A stretch of 64,000 nt of DNA from Chrysomallon squamiferum (taxonomy: Eukaryota > Mollusca > Gastropoda > Neomphalida > Peltospiridae). The stretch covers positions 5,991,157 through 6,055,156 of the forward strand of contig CM022679.1 in NCBI GenBank assembly GCA_012295275.1, in the 5' to 3' direction. Numbering within the stretch: position 1 is the stretch's first letter; each line of letters opens with the position of its first letter. The position numbers and the translations under genes were made by a program. The notes beneath the pieces were generated by a model that saw nothing but the letters and a program-made list of their open reading frames with translations, was not told where the DNA came from and did no database searches. Of the stretch, positions 1 through 13,043 are shown one piece after another.

Positions 1-133
1 CATAAAATGGCTCCTTATTTTCTCTGAAGATATATTTCTTAATATATTTTCATCCCACATTAAGTCATAATCATTCTGTAATAAATTATATTTAACGCTT
101 TACTGCTTTTATACATTGTAACGTCACCATTAT

Positions 134-139
134 TTTATT
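134..139 (-). promoter_or_regulatory. Candidate polyadenylation signal of the Ly6 gene
   Basis: AATAAA on the minus strand, 75 bases past the stop codon at 214. It is the nearest canonical hexamer seen. In AT-rich DNA the hexamer arises easily by chance, so this is only a candidate. Confidence 0.3.
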
Positions 140-213
140 TTTAAAATTCATGATCTAGTTCTTCTAATCTTAGATTCAGTAACATGACGATGCCATTCTC
201 TTATAGCTTCAGA

Positions 214-1286
214 CTACAACACCGTCCTGATTATAGCAGCCAGTACTCCAAATGTTGATGTTATTATGACAGTTGTAGTTGAGGTGAGGGAAGTAGCACT
301 GTTGCAGCCGTCACCAGTACAGGTGTAGACGCACGCTCTGTACATGCGGTCGTGGTCGGGAAACCACATGTCCTGACACTGGTCACCTAGATCTCGCGAA
401 CTGCAGAATCGATGAGCGCCGACAATTCCTGGAAAGAGACAATGAATAATAATCACTCAATAACAACAATATATACAGACCATTCAATGTCAGAAAGAAT
501 TAATATTTTGTTTAAGAAAGCCAAAGTCATAAACAAAATTTAATATTTTAAAATTTAACATTAAATGCCAAACAATAAATAATATACATATTATGAAAAT
601 AGTTCTTATAAAAATCTCCCAAGTTAGGTTTCAGAGAATGAGCAATTATTTAAATAATTCCATAGTATAATATTATATCACCATTATTATCAGTCATCAA
701 ATATTAGAGAAAATTAATATTTAATTTAATAACACATTAGAAATAGCAAAACCAGTGAGAGTGGAAATAACAAATAATCAAATTAAAAAGTTTTCAAAAT
801 AATTTTAAATGTACACTGTTTAAAACTTTTTAAGCATTATACACTTCATTTTTCAATAAAAAGATAATGTAATAATAATAATAATAATAATAAAAGTGTA
901 TTAAGAATTATAATGCCAAAATATTTATTATTATTGACAAAGTATTATTAATACAGCATCTCACTCATCAGAACCTATTTCTAACCCATGTTTTATTATC
1001 ATGCATAAAAAATAAAATATTTAGCATTAATATTACAGATTAGATTGTGACAAATCATTTCCATGAAGGATAGTGTATTCAGATCTAATGTCAGAGCAGT
1101 TACCTCCCCATAGACCTGTCACTTTGATACAGTATTTAGCATTCCACATAAAACATTCCTTGTAATTGTCTTGTGCAACTTCACTGTCTGGATTGAATTT
1201 TTCCTGGCAGCTTGAATCCAGTGTCGAGTTGCAGATATAGCAGGACAGAGCAGAACCTGGAAATATAAATAATTAAATTACAAACA

Positions 1287-1330
<44 letters not shown>

Positions 1331-2785
1331 GTAGTAGTAGTAGTAGTAGTAGGAGTAGTACTAGTATTAGTACTAGTATTAGTAACTAAAAATCATTGAA
1401 ATTCTTAAAAGCAAAAAGAAATTATATTTTTGCAACATAAATAAAAAATATCTATAAATGATAAATAAATAACTTTAAAAAAATAAAGGAAAATAAATGC
1501 TTTAAAAAGAAATCACAGATGATAAGAGATTTGTCACAAAATCTCTCTACACAGCTGAAAAAACTCTTACAGAAGAAAATTATATTAATTTTGAAAAAAA
1601 AAGAAAAAAAAAAGCAATTTGCTAATTATCATTTAGAAAGCTGATGTTTATTTTATATTTGCAATTAAAGGGACAGGATAAGAAATAAATATGAATGTTT
1701 ACACCTAAATCAGTTAATTCCTATTAAGATGGATGCAACTTATATTGTTTGTGTGTTTTTGCAGTGGTTGTTATGTTTTTGGGGGAGGGGGAGGGTTTCA
1801 GAGATTTGATATAACATCAAACTTTGGTAATAATAAACAAAGACAAAATAACAAAGAGCAAACTGGGTAAAATACATCTACAGAATGACAAATACAGATT
1901 GGTGTTTTTTTGGGGGGGGGGTGTTCAAATTGTCAGGGATATTTTAAAATTACTTTTTAAGAAAAATGCTAGCAACCTTCTGTACTCATTAAGTTATTAT
2001 AGTACAATTAAACTGAACAAACAATTTAGGTCATTCATGTCACAAAATGTTTATTTTATGTATTTGCCTTCTGTGATATATTCATGCAACATTAGATGAG
2101 AGTCCAATCAGTGCATTGATACCAGTAAGAGACATTGATCCTGTGAACTATAGTTGATAGGTTTTTATCAAGAGGACACATTACCATTAACAAGTACTTC
2201 TGAAATGAAATCAACTATTTTTTTTTTTGTCTACTTGGTCACTGTTAGAGTTTACGTTATTTGTGTTAGCTTGGCATATGTTTGATTGTTACATTTTACA
2301 TTTTTGTTTCAACACGGTACATAGAATATGCTGATAGTGACAACCACGATAACTTTCATTCTGTGTTCTCATAATTTCCTGAGATATTTATTATTTTAAA
2401 TATTATATACATTTTGAAATTTCAAAATGACTGAATTATTAAATGTTAATATATGCACCTTTTGTGTGAGTGGATCAACAAACGTTTTAATTGCATAGAA
2501 AACAGAGTCATTAAGAAATAAAGTCTGAAATAAGTGGTTAAAGTACTTGTTATATACTTTTAATACTACTACTTGTATTACTTTTGAACATTAGTAATTT
2601 AGCATTAGTAATTTAGTATTACTATTACTAGTATTAGTCTATTTCCGCACTTTCTAAGTTTCTACAAGTTAAACTGTTCTTTTGACAGAATATTATTAAT
2701 ATTATTTACCTGTGGTTATAAAAACACATAACCAAAGCCCAGTCAGCCACGCCCTCCATGGCTGGAGGTTGCGCAAAATATCCAT
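214..2785 (-). CDS. qvr-like: Quiver/Sleepless-like Ly6 (UPAR/Ly6) GPI-anchored protein
   Basis: Three exons read on the minus strand: 2785-2710, 1256-1104 and 428-214 (76+153+215 nt, 147 residues plus TAG). Both junctions are phase 1 with GT donors and AG acceptors. Residues 1-25 form a signal peptide beginning MDILRNLQPW with a hydrophobic core. The mature part has the spaced cysteines of a three-finger Ly6 fold: CYIC, a central CFMW and YC, then FCSSRDLG, DQCQD, ACVYTC and the closing GDGCN. A hydrophobic C-terminal tail after the CN motif, with no charged cytoplasmic end, fits GPI-anchor addition. In the Quiver/Sleepless family such proteins tune Shaker K+ channels and nicotinic receptors at the neuronal surface. 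The family is clear from the cysteine pattern and the GLWG/FCSSRDLG motifs. The exact paralogue and target are not, because lophotrochozoans carry several copies. It lies head-to-head with the TMC gene. Confidence 0.85.
429..1103 (-). other. Intron 2 of the Ly6 gene
   Basis: AT-rich intron between the second and third coding exons. It contains an (AAT)n run at about 870-893 and no other reading frame worth calling. Confidence 0.8.
1257..2709 (-). other. Intron 1 of the Ly6 gene
   Basis: AT-rich intron. On the plus strand it holds adjacent (AAT)n and (AGT)n tracts near 1290-1352 and G-rich runs near 1780 and 1911. A 91-residue plus-strand reading frame at 1824-2099 has low-complexity composition and no recognisable motif and is not called. 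Confidence 0.75.
1290..1352. repeat. Compound (AAT)n-(AGT)n microsatellite
   Basis: About 13 AAT units are followed directly by about eight AGT units and an imperfect GTAGTACTAGTATTAGT tail. It lies in intron 1 of the Ly6 gene. Confidence 0.9.
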
Positions 2786-5160
2786 GTTGCACAAATTATG
2801 AATAATTGCTAACAGCGTTCACTTTTCTTTTCAAAACTTATCAAAACACCTGTATTAATGGCGGAAGACGCACACCTGAAGCTAACGCCATCTGGCATAC
2901 CTTTCCAGTGACAATATTATTATAAGAACGACAACTCGTGTCATCTGAATTACCTGAAAATATAATAGGTGATGATTTCAGTAGTTTCAAACCGATGAAA
3001 ATACGAGTAATATTACTTATTGCTTGTGTGCTGTGTTAATGTTTTTTTGTTTTTTTTGCGCATTCTTGATATTTATTTCAATTTTTAATTTCATTTTATT
3101 AAGCTTTAAATCAAACAACTTCAAATTTAAAAATAACAATAATAATAATAATAAGCATGGTTTTCAATATAATTTGTATGATATAAAGCTCATGCCATGA
3201 AGAAACAAATAACCAAACATTTGAAAACATTTGAAAATGTATCCATTGATCTCTTTGCTATGATCTCTGATGGGAATGTTGTTTCTCTCTTTGTGATACT
3301 AATATGAATACTGTATCATTCATTGCATCATTCATTGTTTAATATGTGTTTCATCTATATCTATATTGCATCACTAACATGTTTCTGTAAAAGAGACGCC
3401 ATCAAAAGTGTTTTGCGATAATTGTTTTTTTTTTTTTGTTGTTTTTTTATCACGTTGTTTTTAGTCAGTGAAATCCTTTGTAATTCATGAGTATAACTGT
3501 AATTGTATTTGATATTTTTGTTTATTCTAATTGTAATAGTAAGTGAATTTTGGAAAGCATGTATGTATAAATAATTATAGCTGATATTCCATCCACTTGT
3601 ATAATAGTAATTGATAACTGTAACTGAATCCACCCTTGCATTATGCAATATACAGATGGGTTTGATACTGAATATAAAACTGCTCTTATTATGCAAAGTA
3701 TTGCATGCATACGTTCAGGTCTGTGTCAGTGTTAATAGGCCTACAGCAGTTTGTTACCAAAAGATTTATATATTATTTTATTGTTTCTAAAACTTGTATC
3801 CACGGCTTGTGTGACAAAGTAAGGGAAGTAGCATCATTTTGACCCTGAGACGTTGAACGCGTTTATATAACAAACACAATTACAGACAAAACAACAAATA
3901 AATAAATAAATACAAAGAAAAATGTGCATTATAATTTTTAATTGAAACTAGTAAAGTACTTATCTGAAACTATTAGCAAAACGGTTCTCTGAAACTGAAA
4001 CATTTAGTAATACAGTTATTTGAAACTTTTAGAAATACGGTTATCTGAAAGTATTAATAATCATTTCTTAAAATATTGATAAAACGAGTATCTTAAAATG
4101 TTGCTAAAGCAATTATCTGAAACTTTTAGTAAAGCAGTTATCTTAAACTATTATTAATATGTTATTTGAACTTTGAGTGCTAATTATCTGAAACCATTAG
4201 TAATACAATTATCTGAAATTATTAGTAAATTATGTATCTGAAAATATTAGTAAAGCGCTTATCTGAAACTATTAATAAACTAGTTATCTGAAACTATTAT
4301 TCTTATATGGTTATTTTTCTGGAGCAGAATAAACGGGGAACATATTGTTTCATTACATTATTTCCCAAATGACGTGTGGCAGGCGCCATATTCCATCAGG
4401 TATACCTTGACATTTATATAGTGTATAAATAACTGAAACAATACCCTGCACCTGGTGACAGAAAATGTGTTGTTAATAGGTCACAGCAGATAAAAAGGCA
4501 GTTATAGGCACGGAGTTAAAAGGTTAGAGAGAGAGAGACACCTCACACCATAAGATGGATGAGAGATACGTTTTTATAGAAAGATATGTGTACGTGCGTA
4601 TATATATATGTGTGTGTGTATATTTAAAGTATGCGTGTATGTACATTTGCATATATGTATATTTATGTATGTGTCTTTTGTGATTTTAATAATTATATAT
4701 ATGCATTTGCAAAACACTGACTGATGGATGCATAGACAAATGGATGTACTGATGTTTAGTTACGTGAACGGTAAGAAAAGTAAAACTTTATCACATGGGG
4801 TTACACTCTTTGTTTTAATTATCACCGGTTAAAACTATGTGGTTTAAAACTAATTTCTTCATCACTGACGTGTTACTAAACCTGTCATGAACAATGTCAC
4901 TCATTTTCTGTCACAATGAAAGACATGTTGTCATAAACAGGTTAATAACAACCGCCCCACATCTAGAAAAAATATTCTGATTCTCTCTGAAAGGTCATTG
5001 TTCACTTGACTGTGTCCGTGAAACCTTGCAGGATCCAGACACGGTACGTTCACTTCAGACAGTCTTGTAATATTTACATCTGGATACAAGTAATTCGGGC
5101 TGACTCATGTCATTGTGCGAAAACAGCTTACTGACAAACAAAAATAAGAGAAACAATATG
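2786..5160. other. Intergenic region between divergent Ly6 and TMC genes
   Basis: About 2.4 kb separates the Ly6 start codon (minus strand) from the inferred 5' leader of TMC (plus strand). It should hold both promoters, but no convincing core element could be picked. On the minus strand a possible untranslated leader ends at AATACAG/GTGTTTTG near 2850. A degenerate tandem repeat occupies 3950-4310, a short GA run lies at about 4528-4538, and alternating TATG/TGTG sequence runs at about 4590-4680. No coding sequence was recognised. Confidence 0.6.
3950..4310. repeat. Degenerate tandem repeat with TTATCTGAAACT core
   Basis: About 12 imperfect copies of a 25-30 base unit of the form GTAATACGGTTATCTGAAACTATTA (with AGTAAAGC variants) follow one another. 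Copies differ by substitutions and small length changes, so this is an old minisatellite. It lies in the Ly6-TMC intergenic region. Confidence 0.75.
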
Positions 5161-5270
5161 ATTTTTCAGTTGAAGATAAACTAACGCACAGCAATATAGC
5201 CCAGTATTATCACAGATATGGAGGAATAATCGTAAGCTTTGACGTCGTCAGAAAACAAAAAAAATAACAG
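5160..5270 (+). other. Probable 5' untranslated exon of the TMC gene
   Basis: The segment ends in a strong donor, AACAG/GTAAGTTT, with GT at 5271. It is followed at 5811-5813 by a CAG acceptor that opens the exon carrying the TMC start codon. The only ATG in the last part (ATGGAGGAATAA) is closed at once, so it would be noncoding. A CRE-like TGACGTCG lies at about 5240. The 5' boundary is unknown and set arbitrarily. Confidence 0.45.
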
Positions 5271-5824
5271 GTAAGTTTCTTATAATTTTATCCTGTATTT
5301 ATTTATATGCGTTTAACTGTGTCACTGGTTCAAGCACCCCTGTCATAATTTCATAGTTGGTTGCCATGTCCGTGCAGTGCATGCTGTACTACGGAGGCTT
5401 GTTAAAAATAGCTTTCTCTGACACACATTATATCGTTTTAACTCACAGTGTCTATATGGTTAGGAGAAATAGGGCGTCACGAATTAACTGGTTTGTTAAT
5501 ACGATAAAAACACGTCACAACTGGTATTTAGGACGCATTAGAGAGGTGTGTAGCGCAGAGTAAACAATAACACAACGACAACAGCAACAATTTAATAAAT
5601 TGACTTATATATTTGTATGTACATGTGTGTGTGTGTATCTGTTGGATAGGTTTGTATGTACTAATGTTTCTACACACACACACACACACACAAACACATA
5701 CACATATACATACATACATATACATACATACACACATATGTACGCTTATTTACTTTTACACATACTGAACAGACAATAACTGTAGAAAATTATTTTTTGT
5801 TCGTTAAATACAGTTTGAGGAACG

Positions 5825-6274
5825 ATGAAGAAGAAAACCCCACCTAGAAGCAGACCCGCTCTGGACTTGAGAAGCACCGAGGTTAGACAAGCATCCTCGT
5901 CTTAATATAAAGATTAAATTTATATTATTTTAATGATAGGGCAGGGATGGTGTAGAAAGAATGTTAGAACAAGAGTACCGGAAAACTATTTTAGATATTT
6001 AAAATATTATTATTAATATTTTCATATTGTTTCATAAATCATTATACATAGTTGTAACCCAGTGTTAAAGAAAACTTGTATGAGGTGTGATCGAGGCGCC
6101 GCGATGCGGTTATAGTATTTTTTTGTTATTTATACCGAAATTTTACAAATGTATTTGTTAAATGGTAATTGTCACTGTTTTGATTATTTATACTGTGTTA
6201 TCTTTTAAACTTAATGTAATCAGATAAGCACTAAATTCTTAAATAATACACGTAATAATATAATTAAACACATG

Positions 6275-6315
<41 letters not shown>

Positions 6316-6543
6316 GCTTAAGAGAAATTTATGGAGGTTTTTTGATACTACATTCTTAGTCTCAAACACGATTATTGTTTAAATTAAATTTAATAAATTT
6401 TCTGAAGAATCATAACTTTTTGTTTTCATTTATTCTTTGTACTGGTTGAGAGAGTTTATTAAATTCAATACAATTATATCGCCGACGGCATTGATTCTCT
6501 CGACTTTTGTTCTAAACTTCTGCAGTTATTATTATTATTATTA

Positions 6544-6574
<31 letters not shown>

Positions 6575-6673
6575 ACTTTAATAAAAAGAAAAAAAAAAAT
6601 TGAAATCGAAGAGTGTACTGTAGACCTATTTATTCTGCAATAATATTTATAACTATTTGCCAATGATTTTACA

Positions 6674-6720
<47 letters not shown>

Positions 6721-7782
6721 CTTGTAGCTGAAATTATACCGTTATGCAAGAATTTGTGTACATTTGCTTTAAACCGACCGTGAATAAACATTTAAAAAAA
6801 ATATATAAATGAAACTTGGTTACGTTATCAAAATATGCAAATAGAGGTGTAACTATCATGTGACATTACCCCGGGCTCCACGTGCGAGTAAATGAATGTA
6901 AACACGAGACTTTGCCGCGAGGTATCTGTAAATAGATTCTAGAGGGATAAGGGAAAGAGAAAAAAAAAGCTCTGTATGCATTTGACTTGCGAACATGGTG
7001 GATTATACATGGTATTGCACGCGAAGAAAGTGGTCATTTAGTTTTTTGGATACTTCTTTGACAGACGGTAAGTAACAGATACATTAGTTCATTTCCCGTA
7101 TCTTCGCTTTCTTGTAACTAGACTTGAGTGTTGCCTGAATCTTTTGATCATCAACAGCTGTCTAAACATCGAACCGAAAATGCTATTTCTTTGTTTCTAT
7201 TTTTGCGAGTTATTGATCCAATTTACAGAAGTTACTGAAGCAAATGGGGGATTTCATTTTCGTTTACCTACCCCTTTTCTTCAATATTCAACCGAATGAC
7301 GACATTTGTTGTATTTATTGCTATTTTTGTTTCTGCTTTCGTTCTCGTGCATTAACGTAGTTCGAGTTCTGATAAAGGAAGGGAGGGGAATGCGCGCTCA
7401 CATCATGTATTCGCTCAACCACACATTCGTGAGCAGACGAAAATACTGTGGCTGTCAGATTTCTGTGTTCAGTTTTTAGAATCTTGACGCCGAGTGGAAT
7501 TATTATTCCTAAACACTGGAATATAGTAAAAAGAACTTTTAAAAATTTGTTAGAGTAATAGTCCTGTCAAAATATAAATTTAGAGTTAAAAGTTTGATTT
7601 TGTAGTTAATTTATGCAATCATTACTTTTAACTTATTTTCTATTATTAATATTAAATAAATGAATAAACAATTATTAATGGTTTTCAAGGAAACATGAAA
7701 CCCATTATTGTTCAAGTAAATAATAATTCAAACTATCAAAACATCAATATTAAATAATTATCTTAAATTAAATTATTCACTG

Positions 7783-7813
<31 letters not shown>

Positions 7814-10800
7814 GTTAAATAATGTTTACTGTTATTTTTTTTTTCTTGCAATATGTTATGTTATACATATTATGGACATAATAAGCAAACTGCCTTTTTT
7901 GAATTTTTAAAAAATTTTTTTTTTTAGAACTTAAATCATCACATTCAAAATGTAACATAAAACCTGAGAGAAGGAATTCCTCTCTTATCTCTGTGTCTGT
8001 CTCTGTCTGCCTAGATCTATATAGAAGCAAGTAGCAAATACACAATTAAAAATATTTAATTAAGTTTTATCTGATTAAATTTGGTTTCTTGAAAGGGTAA
8101 CGTGGTATTAAAACAGTGATACAAAATAATAATAATAATAAAAATATAATAATAATTCAAATATTAATAATAACTCAACTCTATTTAATTCAAGGCTAAA
8201 CTGTGAAAGATAACAGTATTGTTACAACTTATATATAAGACAGTTAATAGAACAGAAATGGGGCTATTGTACATGTTATTCTGTGATAATTAATACAGAC
8301 AAGTCATTTACTTCACTTTGATAATCTCAGTGAACTCTGCATTATCATTAACAAAAGTTTTAAGCATTAATTTCAAATATCAATTTTAATAGTTTATATT
8401 ACCTTCTGTATTTTAAAAGAAATACATATATAAATACAAAATAAAAAAAAATAAAAAAAAAAATAATTCAGTTTGATGCGGAATAAGTACATTACTAATT
8501 AAAGCTAAAGAAAATGAAGCATAGAAAATAATTTGTTATTAACTGTGGATTTGACGTCACCAATTTTTGGTGTTTTAAGGGGACTTACTCAGGCCAATCT
8601 GCAGATGATGTTGACGACTCGGTATTCAATGATGAAAAAGAACAACAGCCGTTGCTGGCCAACAAACCAGGTAACAGAGCCAGAACATGATTAAAAGCAT
8701 GTTTTCTGCGTAATATGAACCAGCTATTGCTAATTAACCTGAAACATTGAAAAACAATCAATAGTTTCTAGTCAGTTTTGAAAATTAATTGATTTTTCTT
8801 TTTTTTGAGTGAAGAATAAAGCACAATTAAATTAAATAATGAATAATTATCTTTTGTGGTGTAAACAAGTAATAATTGTTTTTTGTAACAGATCATAACA
8901 TATGAAAATAAAATAATAAGCTCACGGTTATGATGAATTGAAACTATTTTCTTAAAAGAGAAATTTATTACTTGTATGTTGATATTCTTGAATTCAAAAT
9001 ATAATTTAATAAGAAATGGTTGGATATCACCACTAAAAAAAGAAAAAGAAAAGTAATGGAAAAAAAAAAAGCTAGTTACTAATAAAATCACGAGTATTTG
9101 AATAATTCACTGCAATGTTGCTTTATTCCTTAGTCTCATAATTCTGTGTTAGCATGAGAGGAAAATAAAAACTAAATTGTCAGCATATAATTTTCCATTA
9201 TTGAGTCTTACTTTATTTTTTAGCAAATGCTGATGTTTTGAACAAATAAAATAGCTAGAAATTTACAGGTACCTATATTTAGACTATTTGTTCCCTCAAA
9301 GGTACACTTTAACTGTTAGTCTATTAAAGTGATTTCCTGAAGATAAATATTCAGTGGTGTAATTTATTGTATAGTCATTTTTTTATATTTTTTTTTTAAA
9401 GAATGTTAATGGCGGTATGATTAATCATGTATTTATAAACCTTTTTTTTTTTTTTTTAAATTTAGGGTTGTTTTTGTTTTTTCTTAGAGTTAAGGTTAAA
9501 ATTACCATTATTTTTTTAAATTCTCATTAATTATTTTATATATAAATATCTCATTTATTCACACTAAAGAAAAAAGATTTCTGTTGTTAGTAAAAAGACA
9601 AACTTTTTGAAAAGTTGGAATATAAAGAAATCAGTTTTAAGAAACTAAACATTTCACATTTAATTATTTGTATTAAAATTTAAACAGTTAAATAATTAAA
9701 TATATTTAATGTAATTTTATGGCAGAAGAAAAAATAGACAATAAATAAATGAACTCGTTCATTAAATAAATACATTAAAACATTGAACATTGAAATAAAA
9801 CATGAATTTTTTTCAGTTTTATTGCTTACTTTCTGATATATTGATACAAAATATATTCATGCATGAGAAGACATTACATCAAATGAATATTTCATGTAAA
9901 AGGTTGGCTAATGAATTATTTATGATTTTGAAGAAAGTTTAAATAATAATTTATTCATAATGAGATTCAAATGAAATCCTTAAAAAAGGATTTGATACAG
10001 AATTTGTTTCACATTTTGATTGATATTTTTTAATAATATTACAAAATAATAATAATTAAAAAAGAAAGAAAGAAAGAAAAAAAGAAGATATAACCATCAG
10101 ATGAGGTCACTAGGCAATAAACAGATTAATTTTAGATAGTAACTGACAAACCTCATTTGTGAAAGTCAGAATTAAAGTACATTCATAAAGAATTGATTTG
10201 CAACATGTGTTAAATGTTTGAGATTGGTTGGAAGAACTGAAACAAAGGAATGATATCTTGTATGTATAAAAATGTTCTTAAAATGCATCAGACTTTGTTC
10301 CTTTCTTTCCTAAATGAATTCTGTGTTTGTTGAAACTAGTAGTTTTTCTTTTATTTTCTTCCTTTGTTCTTTTTTTTTTTTCCCCAACTTGCATCTTTCT
10401 TTCCTTTTTATTTTTTTATGTATTTATCAATTAATTTTTAAAGATTATTTTTAATTGTACTGTACTGTATTATTATTTTATTTCTTTTCACGTTATTTTA
10501 TTATTTTTCCTCTTTATTTATAGTTTTTTAATCTATTAATTTTTTACATTTAATTTTCCTTCTTTTAATTCCTTTTGATGTTGTTGTTGTTGTAATTGAA
10601 AAACACTATTAATGCTATGCTGTTTAGCACTTTCTGTTTTCAGATTTCCAAATCACAAAATCATCATCATTATTATCACTAACTTTGTTTCAGATGCCTT
10701 TCAAGATGATGACACAGAATGGAAACGTACGACACGCGCAGCCATTTTCTGCCGTTTGCCAAGTCATCAAGCTTTGTCTTCTGATGACGGTGTCATCTTC

Positions 10801-11753
10801 GCGCGCTCGCTGGGCAGAACATGGAGGCGGAGGGCTCACAAGAGACGGGAGGAAACAGAGGTGGATGGACCCTCCTGTTCTTATGCTCAGCCTCCAGAGG
10901 CAGAAGGCAGAAAGAACCACTTTGATGCCTCGTTTATCAGTGACCTAGACAGCAGCTATCACACGTTATCAAAACAAGCAAGTGTCCGGTCCATGACTGC
11001 AAGAATGGCTGTGAGAAGAAAATATATGTGAGTACATTCTTCTTCTTTTTCTTGTTTATGTTGTTGTTCTTTTTCTTTTTTTTTTCTTCTTCTTGTCCTG
11101 CTTCTGCTTCTTTTTTTAAATCATCTTTTTATATTCTTGGTTCTTCATCTTTTTCTTCTTTATCTTCTGTTTTTTTCCATTAGTTTATGACACTTTAATT
11201 TCAGGAATCTAAATGTTGCAATGAAATTTGCCATCTTCTAAACATTGTCAATATATTCTCAGAATGTATTGCATTTTAATATAATATCTGTAATTATGGC
11301 AGTGTTTCTATGAGATTTTAAATTTGCATTTTGGGTTGGGTTTTTATCATTTTTTTTTTTTTCATGTTTGCCTTTGTATTTTCTCTTTCACAAGCTTTTC
11401 TCTTTTTAAGAGTTTGTTACAATGAATAATAAAGTACTGTTTACATACAGTATCTTGTTAATGACAAATGTAACAAACTGTTTAATCTGTAATACAATTA
11501 AATCCTGATTCATAAGTCAGTTTGTTCAGCTGAATCAAAAGTCACTACAAGCTGAGTTAGCACTAATAACATTAGAATATGAACAAAAAAGATATGAAAA
11601 AAGATGAAAAAGATAAAGGTACTAAAATATAAACTGTAAGGATTGGTCTTTTCCTATTCCAGCCAGAATTCATGACTGTTGTGTATTGAAAGCTGTGGTG
11701 TGTACTTTCAGGTTTTAGCAGTAGTATACAAGATCCTTACTTATTGCAAATCG

Positions 11754-11804
<51 letters not shown>

Positions 11805-12493
11805 TTATAATAGTAACAGAAATAATAATTTATAATAAGAATACTAATAATTCATGATAATTTATAATAATGATAATAATAATAATAACAATAATTTATA
11901 ATAGTAATAATACTGATAATAATTTATAATACTGATAATGTTTTCATGTACAACTGTACAACTGTACAACTTCTGACTTGACTTTGACAGGTTATTCATG
12001 ATAGCATTATTTATATTTAAATTAACTATTGATTTGTTGATGATTTTGTTTAATAAAAATAAAAGTAATGCAAATAATAATAATATAATTGTAATAATAA
12101 TAATTTTAGTTATAGTACAGCCTCAATAACAACAACAGCAACAATAAACAATAATAATGATTTTATGGAAAGATTCAGTCTTTGTGTTACAACAAAATTA
12201 TCTGTACTGTGATCTGTTACAAGCCATGTCACTATAATTCTGTAACCAGTTAATAAAAATCAGTGGAAATCTATTAATTAATGAGGCTTTAATAAGGACA
12301 TTGTGTTTAAAATGTTTTCATTAATAAAATTAATGTCAGTGAATTGTATATTATCAAAAGTAGGTTGACACTGGGGTTTTTTGTATGGTTTTTCAGGGGG
12401 TGGAAGTAGTGTCAAAAAAAGATTAACTTCTTTTCAGGGATATAGGTTAATGAACTGGAAATGGGTTATTTATAAAGCAAAGTGTCTGTCTGT

Positions 12494-12578
<85 letters not shown>

Positions 12579-13011
12579 AGTGAAAGAGAGAGTTTGTGGA
12601 TTTATTTATATTAATACTTGTATTAGATTCTGTTCATCTGGTATTTCCAGCAAGTCATTCTTGAATACTGACAGTATCCAGTCTTACCATATCTCATTTA
12701 AAAAAAAGAAGAAACAAACTGAACAAAATGTAGAATATGTGGAAACTGTAAATGCACAAAACAAACATTTACACAAATGTTCATATCTCTCTCTCTCTTT
12801 CTGTCACATACACACAAACCATTAAGACTCTCACTCACACAATATACACACACACACGAATACATATTCTCATACTCTTTCACACTTTCACACACACTCA
12901 CTCATTTAAGTTTATGATTAATTATTGGCTATTAAATATTTATTTATACCTTACATTTTACTGACATTTGATTAATGATCAGTTATGTAATCCGTATATA
13001 TCTTGTGAAAA

Positions 13012-13043
<32 letters not shown>

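Larger units (their letters stand above)
5882..8579 (+). other. TMC intron 1 (with alternative first exon inside)
   Basis: It contains a (TC)n tract at about 6277-6313, two (TTA)n tracts at about 6526-6573 and 6676-6720, and a 25-base poly-A at about 7785-7810. A 68-residue reading frame at 6437-6643 is produced by the TTA repeat (poly-Tyr) and is not a gene. The CpG-richer island at about 6850-7470 is the only unusual part. Confidence 0.7.

Noticed and set aside
1824..2099. 91-residue plus-strand frame in the Ly6 intron
   Set aside because: Low-complexity translation with a poly-Gly run from a G-tract and no splice or family support.
12381..12964. Several Val/Cys- or His/Thr-rich reading frames
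   Set aside because: Produced by the (TG)n microsatellite and the CA-rich sequence after it. No conserved motif.
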